Below, piece by piece: positions 16,377-24,619 of a stretch of DNA of 46,219 nt; positions within the stretch are counted from its first letter, which is position 1, and every line of letters starts with the position of its first letter. The translations under genes were made by a program, and so were the position numbers. Under the pieces are notes generated by a model. The model saw nothing but the letters and a program-made list of their open reading frames with translations, searched no databases and was not told the DNA's origin. The stretch comes from an uncultured Prevotella sp. (lineage in GTDB: Bacteria; Bacteroidota; Bacteroidia; Bacteroidales; Bacteroidaceae), in contig CADBVZ010000037.1 in NCBI GenBank assembly GCA_902798285.1, positions 675 to 46,893 on the forward strand. The letters run 5' to 3'.

Positions 16377-18291
16377 GTTACGACGTAGTCTCTCTAGTAA
16401 GCTCAGCCTTCGTATCCTGCTGATGGCCATTCCCATTTTCATCCTCTGCGTGGGTACACTCTTCATTAAGTCGCTCTATCTCATCCGCCTCGAGGCAGCC
16501 GAGAGCGCCAATAGCACGCTCCGTCGCACAGTGATGAATGTGCGCGCCTATATGGGCTCTGTGGAGACCTCTACCGATGCCAATGCTTGGTTGCTCGAGG
16601 AGCACTTCAATCCCGACTCCTTGCGCTCCATCTCGCATCGCATGGTGCACCAGAACCGCCATATCCTCAGCTGCTCCGTGAGTGCCGAGCCCAACACCTT
16701 CCCGCAGTATGGGCGCCACTTCTCGCTCTATACGGTCAACGATGGCGATAGCATTACCACCATGCTTGAGCCTCCCTTTGATTACTTCTCCAAGCAGTGG
16801 TATCAGGAGCCTGTGAATACGGGCCATTCCGCTTGGGAGGAACCTTTCGATGACAACAGCGCTAGCGCCATCGATCATCATGCGGCTGTGGCCACCTATT
16901 GCCGTCCGCTACGTGTCAAAGGCCGCGTGGTGGGTGTGGTCTCCTCCGACATCTCGTTTGCTCAGCTCGCTCGCAGTGTCATTAACACTGAGCATCCTTA
17001 TCCCGGTGCCTATTTCGTGCTGCTGGGCAGCGATGGCCGCTACTTCATCCATCCCGATACCACGCGCCTGTTCCGCAAGACTATCTTCACCGATGCCGAT
17101 CCGCGTCAGCATAGCGAGCTTATTACCCTGGGCCATGAGATGACCTCTGGCCGCTCTGGTTCGCTCTACATGAAGGTTCACGATAGCGATTGCTACGTGT
17201 GCTATCAGCCAGTGCCCGGCACCAACTGGAGCCTCGCTATGGTGAGTCCTGTCAGTGGCTTGCAGCAAGGCTATCATCGCCAGATGTTCTTCATCGGTCT
17301 GATTATCATTATCGGTCTCATCCTCATCATGTGGCTTACCCGTCGCGTGGTGGGCTATATCATCGAGCCCTTCCATTACCTCATGGGAGCCTCGCGCCGC
17401 ATAGCCGAAGGTCAGCTTGATGAGCGCATTCCCATGAGCGACAGCCGCAATCCTGTGGGGCAGCTCCAGGATAGTCTCTCGCGCATGCAGAACGGACTCT
17501 ATATCCGTATGAATGATGTCACCAACCGCATTCAGGAGGCCGAACGTATCAACCGCGAGCTGGAGAACAACATGGATCAGGAGGATCAGATCCTAAAGCG
17601 CGAGAACATGTTCATCCACAAGGTGGCCCAGCAGATGCGCTCGCCGCTTAACGTCATCCTCGGCTTTACCGGTCTGCTCGAGGATAGTTATAAGGCCATC
17701 CAAGCTGAGCAGAGCGAGCAAGATGCCCTCATGAGTCAGGACGAGATGAACACCATCACGTCCATGATGAAGAGTAATGCCATCAAGCTGAACCGAATGG
17801 TGCTCATGCTCTACGATAGCTCCGAGATGGGTGGCGGCAGGAAGTACGAGCGCACTGACGAGGTATCGTGCAATGCCCTCGTTCAGGAGTGCATCGCCTA
17901 CGCCAAGACCCACTTCCCCGATAAGCATGCCGTGATGGAGACTACGGTGCCCGATATGCTGCACATTCTTACCAATCATCTTTATCTCATGCGTTCTGTG
18001 CGCGATCTGCTTTACAACGCCTGCAAGTTCTCCGATGGCCAGCATATCAAGGTGCGCATAAAGGAAACCGAACATACTGTGCAGTTCATAGTCGAGGATA
18101 AGGGCCCCGGCATCAAGGATAAGTCCACTACCGCTCTCTTCCATCCCTTCACTAAGATCGACGATCTGATGAATGGTCTCGGCCTCGGTCTGCCGCTCTG
18201 CAAGCGCCATGCCAATAGCCTCGGTGGCGATCTCACCCTCGATACCGATTACCTCGAAGGTGCCCGCTTCGTCCTCGAAGTGCCCAAGTGA
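16369..18291 (+). CDS. Cache-HAMP histidine-kinase-like protein lacking the phosphoacceptor His
   Basis: This 640-residue protein has a membrane helix near 12-35, a Cache-like region (SAWEEPFDDNSAS, VATYCRPLRVKGRVVGVVSSD, DGRYFIHPD), a second helix near 306-328, HAMP, a coiled coil, a DHp-like helix pair and an ATP-binding domain. The DHp motif reads FIHKVAQQMRSPLN at 415-428, with Gln421 where the phosphorylated His belongs and Gln422 for the catalytic Glu. The ATP-binding side looks intact: N box DLLYNACKF near 549, EDKGPGI near 576 and GLGLGL near 604. It may be a pseudokinase that binds ATP and signals by shape, or may work through a partner. ATG 16369 has a strong AAGGAGG site and overlaps the upstream gene; no response regulator is adjacent. 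clpS begins 27 bases downstream. Confidence 0.8.
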   Translation: MSKLRRSLSSKLSLRILLMAIPIFILCVGTLFIKSLYLIRLEAAESANSTLRRTVMNVRAYMGSVETSTDANAWLLEEHFNPDSLRSISHRMVHQNRHILSCSVSAEPNTFPQYGRHFSLYTVNDGDSITTMLEPPFDYFSKQWYQEPVNTGHSAWEEPFDDNSASAIDHHAAVATYCRPLRVKGRVVGVVSSDISFAQLARSVINTEHPYPGAYFVLLGSDGRYFIHPDTTRLFRKTIFTDADPRQHSELITLGHEMTSGRSGSLYMKVHDSDCYVCYQPVPGTNWSLAMVSPVSGLQQGYHRQMFFIGLIIIIGLILIMWLTRRVVGYIIEPFHYLMGASRRIAEGQLDERIPMSDSRNPVGQLQDSLSRMQNGLYIRMNDVTNRIQEAERINRELENNMDQEDQILKRENMFIHKVAQQMRSPLNVILGFTGLLEDSYKAIQAEQSEQDALMSQDEMNTITSMMKSNAIKLNRMVLMLYDSSEMGGGRKYERTDEVSCNALVQECIAYAKTHFPDKHAVMETTVPDMLHILTNHLYLMRSVRDLLYNACKFSDGQHIKVRIKETEHTVQFIVEDKGPGIKDKSTTALFHPFTKIDDLMNGLGLGLPLCKRHANSLGGDLTLDTDYLEGARFVLEVPK

Positions 18292-18317
18292 TTCTGTCTC
18301 CCTTCCAACAAAAGCGT

Positions 18318-18629
18318 ATGCCTAAGGAACAATCATCTATCAAGGAACGTCAGCGTACCGATTTGCGTGAGCCCCGCCGCTATAAGGTCACCATCTATAA
18401 CGACGACTTCACCACCATGGAGTTCGTGGTCCAGATCCTCACGCAGGTGTTTCTCAAGAGTCAGTCTGAGGCCGAAACGCTGATGCTGCAGGTTCACCAT
18501 TCCGACAAGGCTGTGGTGGGCATCTACAGTTACGATGTAGCCACCTCCAAAGTGCGCAAGGCTACCACCCTTGCTCGCGACGCCGGCTTCCCATTAAGGC
18601 TTACTGTTGAACCCGAAGAACAAGAGTAA
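18318..18629 (+). CDS. clpS: ATP-dependent Clp protease adaptor ClpS
   Basis: This 103-residue adaptor recognises proteins with destabilising N-terminal residues and hands them to ClpA. The core shows YKVTIYNDDFTTMEFVVQIL, where the Asn-Asp-Asp region forms part of the N-degron pocket, then VHHSDKAVVGIYSYDVATSK and the C-terminal strand GFPLRLTVEPEE. Length and order fit the family. ATG 18318 is preferred over a GTG at 18288 that overlaps the upstream stop. clpA follows after a heptamer repeat, and aat, which makes N-degrons, comes next. The 27-base gap from the upstream sensor suggests they could share a transcript. Confidence 0.93.
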   Translation: MPKEQSSIKERQRTDLREPRRYKVTIYNDDFTTMEFVVQILTQVFLKSQSEAETLMLQVHHSDKAVVGIYSYDVATSKVRKATTLARDAGFPLRLTVEPEEQE

Positions 18630-18630
18630 T

Positions 18631-18662
18631 CTCTCACCTCTCACCTCTAGCTTCTCACCTCT
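18631..18662. repeat. Heptamer repeat (TCTCACC type) between clpS and clpA
   Basis: Tandem 7-base units of the TCTCACC and TCTAGCT type fill nearly the whole gap and end 3 bases before the clpA ATG. The same unit type, reverse complemented, is inside rimO; related arms flank the two Bat fusion points. Confidence 0.85.
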
Positions 18663-18665
18663 AAA

Positions 18666-20906
18666 ATGGCAGATATAAAACAAACCCAACGTGCAGCTAA
18701 GGCCCTGCGATTCGCCCTCGACTGCTGCAAAGAATACCGACATGAGTTCGTCATGCCCGAACACCTCTTGCTGGCATTAACCGATGACTATACCTTCAAT
18801 CAGGTGCTCAGCAGTTTTTATTCGCCAGAGTCGTTGGCCGAGAAACTCGAGGAGAAACTCGAGGAGACCGAGTCCATCCCCGATGGTCAGGACTATGCCC
18901 CTCAGGTGTCGGCTCAGATGGAGCAGGTCATCGATTTTGCCTACGAACAGGTGATGAACAGCAGCGCCCAGGCCCTCGATGTGCCCCATCTCGTTATGGG
19001 CATTCTGCAGCTCAAGGAGTCGTGGGCTTGCTTCCTGCTCAAGGAGGCCCTCATCAATAAGGAGACTGTCTTCATGAGCCAGCTTATCAGCGCCTATGAG
19101 TTCGACGACCATCTGGAAGAGGAGACAGGTACTCGCAAACACGAGGACGCCTGGCGCCGACTCGTTACCTGCATGAACGATCACTTCGAGAACCACAATC
19201 CACTCATCGGTCGCGAGCAGGAGTTGGAGCGTACTATCCAGGTGCTCTGCCGTCGCGATAAGAACAATCCGCTGCATGTGGGCGAGCCCGGAGTGGGGAA
19301 GACCGCCCTCGTCTGGGGCCTTGCCCGAATGATTCAGGAAGGCCATGTGCCTGAGCGCCTCAAGGGCAGCCGCATCTATCAGTTCGACATCGGCACCCTT
19401 CTTGCAGGCACCCAGTATCGTGGCGACTTCGAGAACCGCATCAAGCAGATCATGGACGGCATTCAGGAGGAGAGCACCAAGAACATCGTTTATATCGACG
19501 AGATCCACACGCTCGTAGGCGCTGGTGCCATCGGCGAGGGTTCGATGGATGCCTCTAACATGCTCAAGCCCTATCTCGAGTCGGGCAACATCCGTTTCAT
19601 CGGCTCCACCACCTACGAGGAATACAATCGCCACTTCTCGCGCTCCAAGGGCCTGGTGCGCCGTTTCCAGCAGATCGACATCCCTGAGCCCACGCCCGAG
19701 GAAACCAAGCACATCCTCCGTCAGTTGCGTCCGCAATACGAAGCGTTCCACCACGTTACTTACGATGAGGCTGCGCTCGATTTTGCCGTCGATGCCAGCT
19801 ATAAGTTCGTGAACGATCGCTTCCTGCCCGATAAGGCGATTGATTTGATTGATGAGGCCGGTGCGGCCTCAGAGGTGAGTGTGGAAAGGCTACGGGTAGG
19901 CGAGCTTAGCTCGGGAATGAAGCGAGAGGTGAGAGAAATCTCTAAGGCGGAGATTTCGGAAGTATTGGCGAAAACCTGCAAGGTCGATGCGATGGCGATG
20001 AAAGCCGACGACGATAATGAGAAACTGTCAACTCTCAACTCTCAACTGTCAACTCAAATCTATGGTCAGGACGAAGCCATTCGTCAGGTCGTCGAGTCCG
20101 TCCAGATGTCGAAGGCCGGATTGCTCGATGATAACAAACCCTTGGCCTCGCTACTCTTCGTCGGTCCTACCGGTGTGGGTAAAACCGAGGTGGCTCGCGT
20201 ATTGGCTAAGGAGCTGGGAATCACCCTGTTACGCTTCGATATGAGCGAGTATACCGAGAAGCATACAGTTGCCAAACTCATCGGCTCGCCAGCCGGTTAT
20301 GTGGGCTACGAGGATGGCGGACTGCTCACCGATGCCATTCGCAAAACGCCCAATTGCGTGCTGCTGCTCGATGAGATCGAGAAGGCCCATCAGGACATCT
20401 ACAACATTCTGCTCCAGGTGATGGACTATGCCCGACTCACTGACAATAAAGGTCGCAAGGCCGACTTCCGCAATGTCATTCTCATCATGACCTCCAATGC
20501 CGGAGCGCAGTATGCCGCCCAGGCCAATATCGGTTTCGTGGGAGGTGTGTCGCGAGGCGAGGCCATGCTGAAGCAAGTCAAGAAAACCTTCAAGCCCGAG
20601 TTCATCAACCGCCTCACGGGCACAGTGGTGTTCCATGATATGGATCGCCCCATGGCCACGCTCATTCTGCAGAAGAAGCTGCGCGAGCTTCAGGACAAGC
20701 TCACAGCCAAGCAGGTGGAGATGACACTTACCGACGAGGCTTTCGCCCTCCTGCTCTCCGAAGGCTTTACCCTCGAGTATGGAGCCCGCGAGATGGATCG
20801 AGTCATCGCCCAGCGCCTCAAGCCCCTCCTCACCCGCGAAATCCTCTTCGGCTCCCTCAAGTCCGGCGGCAAAATCACTATAAGCGCAGAAATGCTTACC
20901 TCTTAA
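18666..20906 (+). CDS. clpA: ATP-dependent Clp protease ATPase subunit ClpA
   Basis: This 746-residue double-AAA unfoldase feeds substrates to ClpP. It has an N-terminal Clp_N repeat domain that docks ClpS, then D1 with Walker A GEPGVGKT at 206-213 and Walker B VYIDEIH near 275-281. D2 has GPTGVGKT near 500 and [10 protein letters not shown]. An IGF loop (NIGFVGG) for ClpP contact precedes FKPEFINRL. The linker between D1 and D2 (about residues 453-465, [12 protein letters not shown]) is encoded by five heptamers of the CTGTCAA type, the same repeat found in queA. clpP is not in the window. Function is secure; the effect of the repeat-encoded linker is unknown. Confidence 0.96.
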   Translation: MADIKQTQRAAKALRFALDCCKEYRHEFVMPEHLLLALTDDYTFNQVLSSFYSPESLAEKLEEKLEETESIPDGQDYAPQVSAQMEQVIDFAYEQVMNSSAQALDVPHLVMGILQLKESWACFLLKEALINKETVFMSQLISAYEFDDHLEEETGTRKHEDAWRRLVTCMNDHFENHNPLIGREQELERTIQVLCRRDKNNPLHVGEPGVGKTALVWGLARMIQEGHVPERLKGSRIYQFDIGTLLAGTQYRGDFENRIKQIMDGIQEESTKNIVYIDEIHTLVGAGAIGEGSMDASNMLKPYLESGNIRFIGSTTYEEYNRHFSRSKGLVRRFQQIDIPEPTPEETKHILRQLRPQYEAFHHVTYDEAALDFAVDASYKFVNDRFLPDKAIDLIDEAGAASEVSVERLRVGELSSGMKREVREISKAEISEVLAKTCKVDAMAMKADDDNEKLSTLNSQLSTQIYGQDEAIRQVVESVQMSKAGLLDDNKPLASLLFVGPTGVGKTEVARVLAKELGITLLRFDMSEYTEKHTVAKLIGSPAGYVGYEDGGLLTDAIRKTPNCVLLLDEIEKAHQDIYNILLQVMDYARLTDNKGRKADFRNVILIMTSNAGAQYAAQANIGFVGGVSRGEAMLKQVKKTFKPEFINRLTGTVVFHDMDRPMATLILQKKLRELQDKLTAKQVEMTLTDEAFALLLSEGFTLEYGAREMDRVIAQRLKPLLTREILFGSLKSGGKITISAEMLTS
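20025..20059. repeat. In-frame heptamer repeat (CTGTCAA type) inside clpA
   Basis: Five consecutive 7-base units read CTGTCAA, CTCTCAA twice, CTGTCAA and CTCAAAT. They are translated as part of the linker just before the D2 domain (IYGQDEAI). Because 7 is not a multiple of 3, the repeat cycles through all three codon phases every 21 bases. Confidence 0.9.
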
Positions 20907-20907
20907 T

Positions 20908-20938
20908 TTTCAATTTTCAATTCTCAATTTTCAATTAA
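20908..20938. repeat. Heptamer repeat (CAATTTT type) between clpA and aat
   Basis: Four to five 7-base units of the CAATTTT/CAATTCT type fill the gap between the clpA stop and the GTG start of aat. It is the reverse-complement relative of the repeat before the DUF58 gene. Confidence 0.85.
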
Positions 20939-20942
20939 CGAA

Positions 20943-21593
20943 GTGGCCGTTTTCCAACTCGATAAAAATCTTTGGTTCCCCGACCCCCACTTAGGTGAGG
21001 AAGACGGACTTGTAGCCGTAGGCGGCGACCTCAGTGTCGATCGCCTGTTGCTCGCTTACTCCAACGGCTTCTTCCCTTGGTTCTCCTATCGCGATCAGAA
21101 GGAGCCCCTGTGGTTCTGTCCGCTCCAGCGTTTTGTCATTTTTCCTGACGAGATCCATGTGAGTCATTCCATGCGCCAGCTTATTCATAAGGATCTGTAT
21201 CGCATCACGGTTAACAAAGATTTTGCGGGTGTGCTGCAAGGCTGCGCCACAGCCCAGAACCGCTCCACAGAGGAAGGCGCTTGGCTGGGTCCCGACATCG
21301 TCAAAGCCTATACCGAGCTCCATCGTCAAGGCTTCGCCGCCAGCATCGAGGTTTGGGAGAAAGACCGTTTGGTTGGAGGCCTTTACGGCGTAACCCTCGG
21401 CTCCTCATTCTTTGGCGAGAGTATGTTCTCGTTAGTGCCCAGCGCCTCCAAGTTAGCCCTTATTTTCCTCGCCCGCCAGTTCGCAAAACTCGGCGGCACC
21501 CTCATCGACTGCCAACTCGAAACCCCACATCTCCGCTCCATGGGCGCCCGCTTCATCCCCTACGAAGAATACATCCGCCTCATTCGGAAATAG
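20943..21593 (+). CDS. aat: Leucyl/phenylalanyl-tRNA--protein transferase
   Basis: This 216-residue enzyme transfers Leu or Phe from tRNA to proteins with N-terminal Arg or Lys, creating N-degrons for ClpS/ClpA. Family motifs are FPDPHLGEEDGLVAVGGDLS, RLLLAYSNGFFPWF, WFCPLQRF, GAWLGPDIVKAYTELHRQGF, GLYGVTLGSSFFGESMF and LIDCQLETPHLRSMGA. Length is normal. No ATG fits; the start is GTG 20943, 4 bases after the heptamer repeat. Position after clpS-clpA supports a joint N-degron unit. The adjacent minus-strand gene ends 5 bases downstream. Confidence 0.94.
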   Translation: MAVFQLDKNLWFPDPHLGEEDGLVAVGGDLSVDRLLLAYSNGFFPWFSYRDQKEPLWFCPLQRFVIFPDEIHVSHSMRQLIHKDLYRITVNKDFAGVLQGCATAQNRSTEEGAWLGPDIVKAYTELHRQGFAASIEVWEKDRLVGGLYGVTLGSSFFGESMFSLVPSASKLALIFLARQFAKLGGTLIDCQLETPHLRSMGARFIPYEEYIRLIRK

Positions 21594-21597
21594 CGAA

Positions 21598-21771
21598 TTA
21601 TGCTGTGGCGTATGCTGTATTGCTCTTGTTGCTGTGGGTGAAGATGCAGAGGACTGCGAAACAGAGCATATAAAAGAGTATGATAAAGCCGATGAATTGT
21701 ACTACGAGATTGAATATCGCCATCAGAATCTTGCTTATTACTTCCATATCGTTGTTTATTAAATGATTCAT
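21598..21771 (-). CDS. Small hydrophobic membrane protein
   Basis: From ATG 21771 this is 57 residues with one long hydrophobic stretch (AIFNLVVQFIGFIILFYMLC, then FAVLCIFTH) that would form one or two membrane segments. From the internal ATG at 21747 it is 49 residues (MEVISKILM). A TAnnTTTG promoter box lies at 21782-21789, which leaves almost no leader for the first ATG and favours the second. The protein is not recognised. It is convergent with aat, with only 4 bases between their stops. A candidate small RNA lies upstream on the same strand. Confidence 0.45.
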   Translation of the reverse strand: MNHLINNDMEVISKILMAIFNLVVQFIGFIILFYMLCFAVLCIFTHSNKSNTAYATA

Positions 21772-21781
21772 TTTTCTGCTG

Positions 21782-21789
21782 CAAAAGTA
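21782..21789 (-). promoter_or_regulatory. Promoter -7 box of the small membrane protein gene
   Basis: The minus strand reads TACTTTTG followed by CAGC, matching TAnnTTTG. A TTTCG about 19 bases upstream could be a weak -33 element. Confidence 0.5.
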
Positions 21790-21844
21790 AAACAAGAATG
21801 CCTTATGGCGAAAATTATTCTGCGAACTGGCGATATTTTTAAAT

Positions 21845-21941
21845 GAAAAATGGGGCGCTCATCACTGAGGGCCCCAATTTGTATCACATGACGTTAACCA
21901 GAATGTTTGGTTTAGGATAAACAATTCATCATTTTTTGTCT
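21845..21941 (-). ncRNA. Candidate small RNA or attenuated leader
   Basis: In the 324-base gap before 22120 the minus strand has a promoter box (TATTTTTG followed by CAACC, 21955-21948) with a TTTG 20 bases upstream. About 65 bases beyond the expected start is a strong hairpin (21876-21851, TGGGGC and GCCCCA arms plus an inner CTCA/TGAG stem) followed by ATTTTTC. Only a six-codon reading frame is present. Promoter, short noncoding body and terminator together suggest an RNA of about 95 bases. It could instead be an attenuated leader for the small membrane protein gene downstream. Confidence 0.4.
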
Positions 21942-21947
21942 CGGTTG

Positions 21948-21955
21948 CAAAAATA
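21948..21955 (-). promoter_or_regulatory. Promoter -7 box of the candidate small RNA
   Basis: TATTTTTG on the minus strand with a TTTG element 20 bases upstream (21979-21976), the spacing expected of Bacteroidetes promoters. No coding start lies close downstream. Confidence 0.5.
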
Positions 21956-22070
21956 GAGCAAAAAATAGGTTTCGCCAAATATTATCGACGAAAACCGATA
22001 CATTAACCTGCGTTAACAAAAAAGTTGGAAAAAAGTTCGGTTTTTCCTTGGTGATGGCATGAGAATGTAG

Positions 22071-22078
22071 TAATTTCG
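22071..22078 (+). promoter_or_regulatory. Possible promoter box of the 145-residue unknown gene
   Basis: TAATTTCG followed by CAC differs from TAnnTTTG at one base. It would give a leader of about 35 bases before ATG 22120. Confidence 0.4.
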
Positions 22079-22119
22079 CACTCGTTTTTAAGATAACAAT
22101 ACTTTAAATTTATCAATTT

Positions 22120-22557
22120 ATGGGAAGAAAAAATATGATTCTCGAATACAACGAGAAGGAATCACAGTGGCATTACAACATGGTTTATAACAACAGACCA
22201 TTCGATACCCCAGGCTTGGGCGACTGGGCATCGGTGGCCTATACGGACGAGGACAAGGCCAGAGTGTTCACCTACATCATGGAGTGTAAGATGTTTGAGC
22301 GCGAGAGAAATGGCGAGCCTCACTACTCGCTCGAGGAGGTGAAGACGGCCTGGAAGATGTTCTGCTTTGTGTATAACAGCATCATTAAGAATATTAATGT
22401 GACTCCGGAAATGCGCCAGGAGGTGAAGACGTATTTTGATGGTGGAAAGAACCTGGCACTGTTGGGACATAAGAGTTTCTCGGATATCAAAGAGGATGAG
22501 AATCTTGGTATCGCCAGTGAATATAATCCCTTGAGATATTTAGAGGCAAATTATTAA
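22120..22557 (+). CDS. Conserved-looking cytoplasmic protein of unknown function
   Basis: This 145-residue protein has no signal peptide or membrane helix. It is rich in charged and aromatic residues (LEYNEKESQWHYNMVYNNRP, DWASVAYTDEDKARVF) and ends GIASEYNPLRYLEANY. It is likely a small soluble helical protein. I do not recognise the family. The coding sequence has codon use like its neighbours and its own possible promoter, so it is probably real. It stands alone between the candidate small RNA and map. Confidence 0.7.
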   Translation: MGRKNMILEYNEKESQWHYNMVYNNRPFDTPGLGDWASVAYTDEDKARVFTYIMECKMFERERNGEPHYSLEEVKTAWKMFCFVYNSIIKNINVTPEMRQEVKTYFDGGKNLALLGHKSFSDIKEDENLGIASEYNPLRYLEANY

Positions 22558-22608
22558 GAGGGAGGTAACTTTGAGACTGCGTCTCGAAGGTACTCGCGCT
22601 CGAAAATG

Positions 22609-22630
22609 AAAATAAATCCCGATTTATTTT
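22609..22630. terminator. AT-rich perfect inverted repeat before map
   Basis: AAAATAAATC and GATTTATTTT are separated by only two bases. The right arm ends in TTTT, so it could terminate the upstream gene. The TTTTG at its end also lies about 19 bases before the map -7 box, where a -33 element is expected. Confidence 0.4.
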
Positions 22631-22650
22631 GCATTTTGCTCACTTAATCG

Positions 22651-22658
22651 TACCTTTG
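22651..22658 (+). promoter_or_regulatory. Promoter -7 box of map
   Basis: TACCTTTG followed by CAGC matches TAnnTTTG, with a TTTG 19 bases upstream at 22628-22631. Confidence 0.65.
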
Positions 22659-22683
22659 CAGCGGATTTTTTGAAATCCGCTGC
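22658..22683 (+). other. Perfect hairpin at the 5' end of the map transcript
   Basis: An 11-base stem (GCAGCGGATTT with AAATCCGCTGC) and a 4-base loop begin at the end of the promoter box, so the stem would lie at or next to the transcript's 5' end. It may stabilise the mRNA or be a regulator site. Confidence 0.6.
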
Positions 22684-22707
22684 TTTAATATATATATAAT
22701 AAGGTAA

Positions 22708-23571
22708 ATGAACGCTAATAAGAAGAGAAGATGGCACTGTCTGTCGGGGCAAGAACCTACGGAGATGGACAAGACCATTATGTATTGGGAAAACAAAGGT
22801 AAACTGGTGCCGACACGCGACCTGATTAAGACTCCCGAGCAGATAGAAGGCATCCGCAAGGCGGGTGTGGTGAACACGGGTGTGCTCGACGAGGTGGCCA
22901 AGCAGATACATGCCGGTATGTCGACACTTGAGATTGACCAGATTTGTAGAACATACTGCGAAGAACACGGCGCGATTCCTGCGTGTCTGAACTATGAGGG
23001 ATTCCCAATGAGCGTATGCACGAGTATCAACGAGGTGGTATGTCATGGTATTCCGAAGGAGGAGGATGTGCTGGAAGAAGGCGATATCATCAACGTGGAC
23101 TTTACGACGATCCTGGATGGCTATTATGCCGACGCAAGCCGTATGTTTATCATCGGCAAGACAACGCCTGAGAAGGAACAGCTGGTGCGTGTGGCCAAGG
23201 AGTGTCTTGAGATAGGTATGGAGGCCGCCAAGCCTTATGGATTCGTGGGTGATATAGGTCATGCGATTGAGAAGCACTGCAAGAAATACGGTTATGGCAT
23301 TGTGCGCGATCTGGCAGGACACGGCGTGGGTCTGAAGTTCCACGAGGAGCCCGACGTGAACCACTATGGCCATCGTGGCACGGGTATGCTGCTGGTGCCT
23401 GGTATGGTGTTCACCATCGAGCCGATGATCAACATGGGCACATGGAAGGTGTTTATAGATGCCGACGATCCATACGGATGGGAGGTGATCAGTGAGGACG
23501 AGCAGCCGAGTGCTCAGTGGGAGCATACGCTGGTAATGACGGAACATGGTGTGGAAGTGTTGACTTATTGA
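22708..23571 (+). CDS. map: Methionine aminopeptidase, type I, with N-terminal extension
   Basis: This 287-residue metalloenzyme removes the initiator Met from new proteins. A roughly 38-residue extension (KKRRWHCLSGQEPTEMDKTI) precedes the catalytic domain, as in one of the Map forms of Bacteroidales. The pita-bread metal ligands are visible: INVDFTTILDGYYADASRMF gives two Asp, GHGVGLKFHEEP gives the His, FTIEPMINMG gives one Glu, and QWEHTLVMTEHGVEVLT gives the last. Start ATG 22708 follows a promoter and a 5' hairpin. tsaD starts 16 bases after the stop, past a heptamer repeat. Confidence 0.95.
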   Translation: MNANKKRRWHCLSGQEPTEMDKTIMYWENKGKLVPTRDLIKTPEQIEGIRKAGVVNTGVLDEVAKQIHAGMSTLEIDQICRTYCEEHGAIPACLNYEGFPMSVCTSINEVVCHGIPKEEDVLEEGDIINVDFTTILDGYYADASRMFIIGKTTPEKEQLVRVAKECLEIGMEAAKPYGFVGDIGHAIEKHCKKYGYGIVRDLAGHGVGLKFHEEPDVNHYGHRGTGMLLVPGMVFTIEPMINMGTWKVFIDADDPYGWEVISEDEQPSAQWEHTLVMTEHGVEVLTY

Positions 23572-23594
23572 ACATTGAGCATTGAACATGAGCG
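23567..23594. repeat. Heptamer repeat (ATTGAAC type) between map and tsaD
   Basis: Units ATTGAAC, ATTGAGC, ATTGAAC and ATGAGCG run from the last codons of map into the first codons of tsaD. The tsaD ATG is formed within the repeat phase. Confidence 0.75.
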
Positions 23595-24613
23595 ATATAT
23601 ATATATTAGGTATAGAGTCGAGTTGCGACGATACGTCGGCGGCTGTGCTGAAGAATGGGGTGCTGCTCTCGAATGTGACAGCATCGCAGGCTGTACACGA
23701 GGCTTATGGGGGCGTGGTGCCTGAACTGGCCTCGAGGGCTCATCAGCAGAATGTGGTGCCGGTGGTGGATCAGGCCATCAAGAAGGCTGGTATCACGAAG
23801 GAGAATCTGACGGCCATCGCCTTTACGCGTGGTCCGGGACTGATGGGGTCGCTATTGGTGGGCGTGAGCTTTGCCAAGGGTTTTGCCCGTTCGCTGGGTA
23901 TTCCCCTGATAGATGTGAACCACTTGCAGGGACATGTGATGGCGCACTTCATCAAGGAGAGCGAGGACGATCAGCATCAGCCACCTCTGCCGTTCCTGTG
24001 TCTGCTGGTGAGCGGTGGTAACTCGCAGATTGTGAAGGTGAATGCCTATAACGATATGGAGGTGCTGGGACAGACCATCGACGATGCTGCCGGCGAGGCC
24101 ATCGATAAGTGCTCGAAGGTGATGGGACTGGGCTATCCCGGTGGTCCGATCATTGACCGACTGGCCCGTCAGGGTAATCCGAAGGCCTTTAAGTTTGCTG
24201 AGCCTAATATTCCCGATCTGGACTATAGTTTCTCGGGACTGAAGACATCGTTCCTCTACTCGATGCAGAAGTGGGTGAAGGAGGATCCTGACTTCATAGA
24301 GCATCACAAGGAGGATATTGCTGCCTCGCTGGAGTGGACCATCGTGGACATTCTGATGAAGAAACTGAAGAAGGCTGTGAAGCAGACGGGTATTAAGCAT
24401 GTGGCTGTGGCTGGTGGTGTGAGTGCCAACAACGGACTGCGCAATGCGTTCTACGATGCGGAGAAGCGTTATGGTTGGACGATTTACATTCCGAAGTTCA
24501 GCTATACCACGGATAATGCTGCGATGATAGGTATCGTGGGGCATTATAAGTATCTGGACAATGAATTCTGCGCCATTGACGCCCCCGCCTTTTCAAAAGT
24601 AACATTTAAATAA
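23588..24613 (+). CDS. tsaD: tRNA threonylcarbamoyladenosine biosynthesis protein TsaD
   Basis: This 341-residue protein, with TsaB and TsaE, transfers the threonylcarbamoyl group to A37 of tRNAs reading ANN codons. Motifs are IYILGIESSCDDTSAAVL, the HAYGGVVPELASR-type segment (here YGGVVPELASRAH), the metal-binding VNHLQGHVMAHF with its two His, FLCLLVSGGNSQI, GEAIDKCSKVMGLGYPGG, and the C-terminal VAVAGGVSANNGLR and YTTDNAAMIG. Length is typical. ATG 23588 is preferred over the TTG two codons earlier. pncC follows after 6 bases. tsaB and tsaE are not in this window. Confidence 0.96.
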   Translation: MSDIYILGIESSCDDTSAAVLKNGVLLSNVTASQAVHEAYGGVVPELASRAHQQNVVPVVDQAIKKAGITKENLTAIAFTRGPGLMGSLLVGVSFAKGFARSLGIPLIDVNHLQGHVMAHFIKESEDDQHQPPLPFLCLLVSGGNSQIVKVNAYNDMEVLGQTIDDAAGEAIDKCSKVMGLGYPGGPIIDRLARQGNPKAFKFAEPNIPDLDYSFSGLKTSFLYSMQKWVKEDPDFIEHHKEDIAASLEWTIVDILMKKLKKAVKQTGIKHVAVAGGVSANNGLRNAFYDAEKRYGWTIYIPKFSYTTDNAAMIGIVGHYKYLDNEFCAIDAPAFSKVTFK

Positions 24614-24619
24614 CTAAAT

